Assembly (NCBI GenBank): GCA_034211175.1
Contig: JAXHUH010000082.1
Coordinates: 1-11,126, forward strand
Reading direction: 5' to 3'
From: JAXHUH01 sp034211175
GTDB taxonomy: Bacteria > Actinomycetota > Acidimicrobiia > Acidimicrobiales > CAIXPF01
Length of the DNA stretch: 11,126 nt
Part shown: positions 6,724-11,126 of the stretch, piece after piece
Layout of the letters: every line of letters starts with the position of its first letter
Position numbering within the stretch: position 1 is the first letter of the stretch
Program-made: the position numbers and the translations under genes
Notes under the pieces: model-generated
The model's input: only the letters and a program-made list of their open reading frames with translations
Database searches by the model: none
Told to the model about the DNA's origin: nothing

Positions 6724-9116
6724 GCCCAGCCGTTGTCCCAGTGGGCGAACGCCCGGCGGGGCACCTCGATCTCGAGCTCCACCGTCTCGCCCGGGTCGGC
6801 CTCGACCGCGGCGAACGCGGCGAGCCACCGCACGGGCCGGTCGACGACCGACGCGGGCCGCGACAGGTAGATCTGCACGACGTGGCGGCCCCGGCGGGCA
6901 CCGGTGTTGGTCACCGGCACCGTGACGGTGACCGGGCCGTCTTCCGGCACGGTCGCGTCGGCGCGGGCCGCGCCGAGGTCCCAGGTCGTGTAGCCGAGCC
7001 CGTGCCCGAACCACCACGCCGGCGACGTGTTGGTACGGAGCCACGCCCGGTAGCCGACGTGGATGTCCTCGTCGTAGCGGACCTCGCCGTCGACCGGGGT
7101 GCACGACAGCACCGGCACGTCGGCCATCTCCCGCGCCCACGTCGTCGGGAGCCGACCACCGGGCTCGACCGCGCCGGTGAGGACGTCGCCGAGCGCCCGG
7201 CCCATCTCCTGGCCACCGAACCACCCGAGCAGCACCGCCGCGGCGTCGCCGGCCCACGGCATGTCCACCGGGGAGCCGGAGTTCACGACCACGATCGTGC
7301 GCGGGTTGGCGGCGATCACCCGGCGGGCGAGCTCGTCCTGGTGGCCGGGCAGGCGCAGGTCGGTGCGGTCGTAGCCCTCCGACTCGACGTGGCTGTTCGT
7401 CCCGACGACGAGCACGACGACCTCCGCGGCCTCCGCGCTCGCCACGGCGTCGGCGATGAGCGGCTCGGGGTCGACGTCGGGGACGTCGGTGCCGAACCCG
7501 AACGACATCGCCGCCGAGAACCCGCCCTTCACCGGCGTGCGCTGGTAGCGGATCGAGATCTCGACCGGCTCACCGGCGACGACATCGAACGGCGTCGAGA
7601 CGATGGGCGGGTCGAGGAGCGAACCGCCGAGCACGTCGTCGTGCTCGCCGACGGCGGTGGCGTCGAGCACCACGGCGCCGTTCGCGGTGACCGTGCCGTG
7701 CCCGGCACCCGCGAACGCGAGCTGGACGGTGGCGGTCTCCGACGGGGTCCAGCGGGCCTCGACGGCCAGCGTCGCCAGCCGGTCGACCGGGGCGTCGCCG
7801 CCGAGCCACACGTACGAGGTGGACTGGCGCAGGTCGGTGAAGATCTCGGCGTCGTCGCCGTCGAGGAACCGCACCCGCACGCCCTGCTCGCCGGTGGTCG
7901 GGTCGACGACCTCGTCGATCGGCAGCTCGGTGAGCCCGGTCCGCACGATGGCCCCGACCGAGTACTCGACCCGGGCCTCACCGAACGCCTCGGTGACCCC
8001 CTCCAGCGGGCTGACCACGTGGTCGGGCAGCACCGTCGCGCTACCGCCGCCCTGGGTCCGCACGAGGTGGGCGTTGTCGCCGATCACCGCGATGGTCGCC
8101 GGTGGCGTGGTCAGCGGGAGGATGCCGTCGTTGGCGACGAGCACCATGCCCGCGGCCTCGGCCCGGCGGATGAAGGCGACGCCGTCGACCGGCGCCGGGT
8201 CCGGCGGCGGGGCCACCGAGTCGAGCGCACCGACCCGGGCCGCGAGCCGCAGGAGACGCACGATCTTGCGGTCGATCGCCTCCATCGGGATGTCACCCCG
8301 CTCGACCGCGTCGACGAGCCGCCGGCCCCACTTGGTGCGGGGGCCGGGCATCTCGAGGTCCTGCGAGTGGCGGGCCGACTCGACCGAGCGCACGGCCGTC
8401 CAGTCGCTCACGACGACGCCGTCGAAGCCCCACTCGCTGTTGAGCGGCGTCTCCAGCAGCTCGTTCTCCGACGCGGTGGCGCCGTTGATGCTGTTGTAGG
8501 CGCTCATCACCAGCCAGGCGCCGGCGTCGGTGACCGACTTCTCGAACGCGAGGAGGTACAGCTCTCGCAGCGCACGGTCGCTGACGACGACATCGGCGGT
8601 GAACCGCTCGGTCTCGAAGTCGTTGGCCACGTAGTGCTTCGGCGTGGCGGCCACACCCTCGCCCTGGAGGCCCTCGACGTAGGCGGCGGCCAGCTCCGCG
8701 GTGAGCACCGGGTCCTCGCTGAACGCCTCGAAGTGGCGGCCGCCGAGCGGCGAGCGGTGGAGGTTGATCGTCGGCCCGAGGACGACGTCGACACCCTTGC
8801 GACGGGCCTCGAACGCCGCGACCCGGCCGTACTCACGGGCCAGGTCGAGGTCCCACGACGACGACAGCGCGGTCGCCGACGGCAGGTTGAGCGACGGCGA
8901 GCGCTCGTCCCAGGTCGCACCGCGGACCCCGGACGGGCCGTCGGAGAGGACCATCGACCGCAGGCCGATCTGGGGCATCGCGTGGGTGCTCCACATGTCC
9001 TGGCCGGTGAGGAGCCGGACCTTCTCGGTGAGGTCGAGCTGGCCGACCAGCTTCTCGAGGGCGGCCTCGTCCGGGATCTCGCGCTCGATTGGTGTGCCGG
9101 CGGCGTCGCTGCTCAT
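6645..9116 (-). CDS. GH3 family beta-glucosidase with PA14-like insert
   Basis: An 823-residue glycoside hydrolase of family 3, expected to release glucose or a related sugar from beta-linked oligosaccharides or glycosides. In order: GH3 N-terminal barrel (about 30-295) with SDGPSGVR (58-65), PKHYVANDFETER (159-171) and the nucleophile D238 in VVVSDW; GH3 C-terminal domain (about 322-665) interrupted by a PA14-like beta domain (about 390-545); and a fibronectin III-like domain (about 725-815). E580 in ESEGYDR (578-584) is the expected acid/base. There is no signal peptide, so it should be cytoplasmic and needs an importer that is not in this window. GGGAGG ends four bases before the ATG at 9116; the in-frame stretch upstream to 9578 lies over the TetR gene and is not family-like. 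It is divergent from a TetR-family gene, its likely regulator. Exact substrate cannot be read from the sequence. Confidence 0.92.
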   Translation of the reverse strand: MSSDAAGTPIEREIPDEAALEKLVGQLDLTEKVRLLTGQDMWSTHAMPQIGLRSMVLSDGPSGVRGATWDERSPSLNLPSATALSSSWDLDLAREYGRVAAFEARRKGVDVVLGPTINLHRSPLGGRHFEAFSEDPVLTAELAAAYVEGLQGEGVAATPKHYVANDFETERFTADVVVSDRALRELYLLAFEKSVTDAGAWLVMSAYNSINGATASENELLETPLNSEWGFDGVVVSDWTAVRSVESARHSQDLEMPGPRTKWGRRLVDAVERGDIPMEAIDRKIVRLLRLAARVGALDSVAPPPDPAPVDGVAFIRRAEAAGMVLVANDGILPLTTPPATIAVIGDNAHLVRTQGGGSATVLPDHVVSPLEGVTEAFGEARVEYSVGAIVRTGLTELPIDEVVDPTTGEQGVRVRFLDGDDAEIFTDLRQSTSYVWLGGDAPVDRLATLAVEARWTPSETATVQLAFAGAGHGTVTANGAVVLDATAVGEHDDVLGGSLLDPPIVSTPFDVVAGEPVEISIRYQRTPVKGGFSAAMSFGFGTDVPDVDPEPLIADAVASAEAAEVVVLVVGTNSHVESEGYDRTDLRLPGHQDELARRVIAANPRTIVVVNSGSPVDMPWAGDAAAVLLGWFGGQEMGRALGDVLTGAVEPGGRLPTTWAREMADVPVLSCTPVDGEVRYDEDIHVGYRAWLRTNTSPAWWFGHGLGYTTWDLGAARADATVPEDGPVTVTVPVTNTGARRGRHVVQIYLSRPASVVDRPVRWLAAFAAVEADPGETVELEIEVPRRAFAHWDNGWAYEPGDFELVAGSSAVELGTPFTVRV

Positions 9117-9141
9117 GGGTCCTCCCTGGTGGTGCGCGCCG

Positions 9142-9147
9142 ATCGTA
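9142..9147 (-). promoter_or_regulatory. Candidate -10 box of the glucosidase gene
   Basis: TACGAT on the minus strand, a good fit to TANNNT. Transcription would begin near 9135, about 20 nt before the ATG, leaving room for the GGGAGG ribosome site. No clear -35 is seen 17-18 bases upstream, which could mean a promoter that depends on an activator or on an extended -10. Confidence 0.35.
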
Positions 9148-9190
9148 CCCCGAAAACCGACCACTGTTCGAGTTTCGCCCTGGTTCGTGA

Positions 9191-9210
9191 GAAGGGCGCG
9201 ACTACCCTTC
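9191..9210. promoter_or_regulatory. 20-bp inverted repeat, probable TetR operator
   Basis: Perfect 6-bp arms GAAGGG and CCCTTC around the 8-bp spacer CGCGACTA. It ends six bases before the TetR start codon and covers the candidate -10 box TACCCT (9203-9208). TetR-family repressors usually bind such symmetric sites between themselves and a divergent target, so autorepression by steric block of RNA polymerase is the simple reading. The site is about 45 bp upstream of the glucosidase -10 box. Confidence 0.45.
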
Positions 9211-9216
9211 CCCACC

Positions 9217-9864
9217 ATGGCGAGGCGTGGTCCGTACGCGAAGTCCCGCGCGGTGCGGGAGACGATCCTCTCGGCCGCCCTGGACGTCGTCGCCGTGCGC
9301 GGGTTCTCCGACGCCACGGTCGCGGAGATCGCCGAGGCCGTGGAGATGAGCAAGGCCGGCGTGCTCCACCACTTCGGCTCGCGCGACGAGCTGTTCGCCG
9401 CCGTCCTCGAGCACCGCGACGAGCGCAACAACGAGCTGCACAAGCACAACGACGCGGTCGACGCCATGTTCGCGGTCATCGACCACAACACCGACGTGCC
9501 CGGCCTGGTCGCGCTGTTCTCCGCCTTCACCGCCGGCGGCGCCGCAGGATCGCCGGCGTCGGCGGCCCACCGGTTCACCGCCGAGCGCTACGACCGCATC
9601 GTCGCCCAGCTGGCCGACGCCATCGCCCACCGCCCCGGCTGGTGCGACCGTCCACACGACGACGCCGTCGAGGCGGCCCGGTTGCTGATCGCCGCCACCG
9701 ACGGCCTCCAGACCCAGTGGCTGGTCAACCGCTCCGTCGACATGGCCGCCGCGGTGCGCAACCTGTGGGCCGCGCTCGACCGCGGTGGGCCGGCGCCCGT
9801 GCTGGCGGCACCGGAGGCGCAGGAACCCGACGTTCCCGACCCACACGGCACCGCACAGCACTAG
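9217..9864 (+). CDS. TetR/AcrR-family transcriptional regulator
   Basis: A 215-residue one-component repressor. The N-terminal DNA-binding domain begins RETILSAALDVVAVRGF (14-30), with the helix-turn-helix TVAEIAEAVEMSKAGVLHHF (34-53) followed by GSRDELFAAVL, all typical of TetR. Residues ~70-190 form the all-helical ligand and dimer domain, and the last ~25 are Pro/Ala-rich and probably disordered. The ligand is unknown; the divergent GH3 glucosidase 100 bp away suggests a sugar-linked signal. No Shine-Dalgarno site precedes the ATG. A TANNNT box, TACCCT at 9203-9208, ends eight bases before it, so the mRNA is probably leaderless, as is common in actinobacteria. pafA follows after 10 bp on the same strand. 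Confidence 0.9.
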   Translation: MARRGPYAKSRAVRETILSAALDVVAVRGFSDATVAEIAEAVEMSKAGVLHHFGSRDELFAAVLEHRDERNNELHKHNDAVDAMFAVIDHNTDVPGLVALFSAFTAGGAAGSPASAAHRFTAERYDRIVAQLADAIAHRPGWCDRPHDDAVEAARLLIAATDGLQTQWLVNRSVDMAAAVRNLWAALDRGGPAPVLAAPEAQEPDVPDPHGTAQH

Positions 9865-9867
9865 GTT
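9862..9867 (+). promoter_or_regulatory. Possible -10 box for a leaderless pafA mRNA
   Basis: TAGGTT overlaps the TetR stop codon and ends seven bases before the pafA ATG, nearly the same geometry as the TetR gene's own -10 box. No good ribosome site is present in the 10-bp gap. A hexamer this loose occurs often by chance, so this is weak support for a separate pafA promoter. Confidence 0.25.
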
Positions 9868-9874
9868 GACGGAC

Positions 9875-11126
9875 ATGGATCGACGGATCTTCGGCCTGGA
9901 GAACGAGTACGGCGTGACGTGCACGCTCCGTGGCCAGCGGCGGCTGAGTCCCGACGAGGTCGCCCGCTACCTGTTCCGCCGGGTGGTGTCATGGGGCCGC
10001 TCGTCGAACGTGTTCCTGGCCAACGGTGCGCGGCTGTACCTCGACGTCGGTTCCCACCCCGAGTACGCCACGCCCGAGTGCGACTCGATCCATGACCTGG
10101 TCGTCCACGACAAGGCCGGCGAGCGCATCCTCGAGGGCCTCCTGTCCAGCGCCGAGCAACGGCTGGAGGAGGAGGGGATCCGGGGCGTCGTCTACCTGTT
10201 CAAGAACAACACCGACTCGGCCGGCAACAGCTACGGCTGCCACGAGAACTACTCGACGCTGCGGCGCGACGACTTCTCCCACTACGCCGAGGTGCTGATC
10301 CCGTTCCTGGTCAGCCGCCAGATCTACGCCGGCGCCGGCAAGGTGCTCCAGACCGCCCGGGGTGCGATGTACTGCATCTCCCAGCGCGCCGAGCACATCT
10401 GGGAGGGCGTCTCCTCGGCCACGACCCGGTCGCGGCCCATCATCAACACCCGCGACGAGCCCCACGCCGACGCCGAGCGCTACCGGCGCCTCCACGTCAT
10501 CGTGGGCGACTCGAACATGAGCGAGTACACCAACTTCCTCAAGGTGGGCGCCGCCTCGATCATCCTCCGGATGTTGGAGGAGCCGTCGGTCGTGATGCGG
10601 GACATGACCCTGGAGAACCCGATCCGGGCCATCCGCGAGATCTCCCACGACATGACCTGCCAGCGCCGGGTGCGCCTGGCCAACGGCCGCGAGGCCTCGG
10701 CACTCGAGATCCAGCAGGAGTACCTGAGCCGGGCGATCCGCTTCTCGGAGACGCGGGGCCTGCCGCCGCTGGAGCAGAAGGCGCTCGAGATGTGGGAGCA
10801 CTGCCTGACCGGGTTGGAGCGCGACCCCCTGTCGCTCGACAAGGAGGTCGACTGGGTCATCAAGCACAACCTCATCGAGGCGTACCGCGAGAAGAACGGT
10901 CTCCCGCTCGCCCATCCCAAGGTCGCACTGATGGACCTCCAGTACCACGACGTCAACCGCGAGCGCGGGCTGTTCTACCGGATGCAGGACCGCGGCCTCG
11001 TCGAGCGCATGTGCACCGACGCCGACATCAACCTCGCCGTCGAACAACCACCCCAGACCACCCGGGCCAAGCTACGGGGCGAGTTCATCAAGCGGGCCAA
11101 GGAGCGCAAGCGCGACTACACCGTCG
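9875..11126 (+). CDS. pafA: Pup-protein ligase PafA (C-terminus cut by window)
   Basis: PafA uses ATP to activate the C-terminal glutamate of Pup and join it to a substrate lysine, marking proteins for the actinobacterial proteasome. 417 codons are present; the family usually has about 450-480 residues, so only a short C-terminal part lies outside the window. Family signs are the ATP/Mg site GLENEYGVT (7-15, with E9 and E11), LSPDEVARYLFRRVVSWGRS (24-43), LYLDVGSHPEYATPECD (54-70) with D57 the expected catalytic base, KNNTDSAGNSYGCHENY (about 110-126), the long conserved block around TTRSRPIINTRDEPHADAE, and QPPQTTRAKLRGEF near the end. The starting glutamate variants that mark the deamidase Dop are not seen. 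The TetR gene ends 10 bp upstream. The proteasome genes prcBA, pup and dop are not in this window. Confidence 0.95.
   Translation, partial: MDRRIFGLENEYGVTCTLRGQRRLSPDEVARYLFRRVVSWGRSSNVFLANGARLYLDVGSHPEYATPECDSIHDLVVHDKAGERILEGLLSSAEQRLEEEGIRGVVYLFKNNTDSAGNSYGCHENYSTLRRDDFSHYAEVLIPFLVSRQIYAGAGKVLQTARGAMYCISQRAEHIWEGVSSATTRSRPIINTRDEPHADAERYRRLHVIVGDSNMSEYTNFLKVGAASIILRMLEEPSVVMRDMTLENPIRAIREISHDMTCQRRVRLANGREASALEIQQEYLSRAIRFSETRGLPPLEQKALEMWEHCLTGLERDPLSLDKEVDWVIKHNLIEAYREKNGLPLAHPKVALMDLQYHDVNRERGLFYRMQDRGLVERMCTDADINLAVEQPPQTTRAKLRGEFIKRAKERKRDYTV

Noticed and set aside
5916..9869. 1317-codon open frame on the plus strand
   Set aside because: It runs through ctaG in the wrong frame, antisense to the glucosidase, and across the TetR gene. 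The Arg/Gly/Val/Asp-rich translation has no recognisable domain.

Overview
This is a chromosomal segment of a very GC-rich actinobacterium. The last gene is pafA, the Pup-protein ligase of the actinobacterial Pup-proteasome system. A Roadblock/LC7 protein of actinobacterial type and strong G/C bias at third codon positions agree with this. The fused subunit I+III caa3 oxidase and the overall gene style suggest Acidimicrobiia (Ilumatobacter/Iamia-like), but that placement is an inference. I see no mobile element, CRISPR array, tRNA or rRNA.

Layout. 1-310 has no supported gene, only two short inverted repeats. 311-682 (-) is a small Roadblock/LC7 protein. 683-911 is an intergenic region with a nested palindrome beside a candidate promoter. 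912-1259 (-) is a short ArsR-type repressor without cysteines. 1260-1605 is a divergent control region. 1606-6723 (+) is a tightly overlapping four-gene operon: caa3 oxidase subunit II with CuA and heme c; fused subunit I+III; a 194-residue membrane protein; and the assembly factor CtaG. The last three genes each start inside the stop codon of the gene before or within a few bases of it, which points to one translationally coupled transcript. 6645-9116 (-) is a cytoplasmic GH3 beta-glucosidase with a PA14-like insert; its 3' end overlaps the 3' end of ctaG by 79 bp. 9217-9864 (+) is a TetR-family repressor, divergent from the glucosidase across 100 bp. 9875 to the window end (+) is pafA, cut at its C-terminus and starting 10 bp after the TetR gene.

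How it fits together. The operon makes a terminal oxidase that takes electrons from cytochrome c (or through its own tethered heme c) to oxygen, plus one assembly factor. The divergent ArsR-type gene is a candidate local regulator. The TetR protein probably controls the glucosidase and itself through a 20-bp inverted repeat that covers its predicted -10 box. It may also affect pafA.

I found no clearly undescribed system; most of the window is ordinary core chromosome. The best leads are the altered proton-channel residues of the oxidase (entrance Asp to Glu, two channel Asn lost, K-channel Lys to Gln) and the TetR-pafA junction, where both genes look leaderless.
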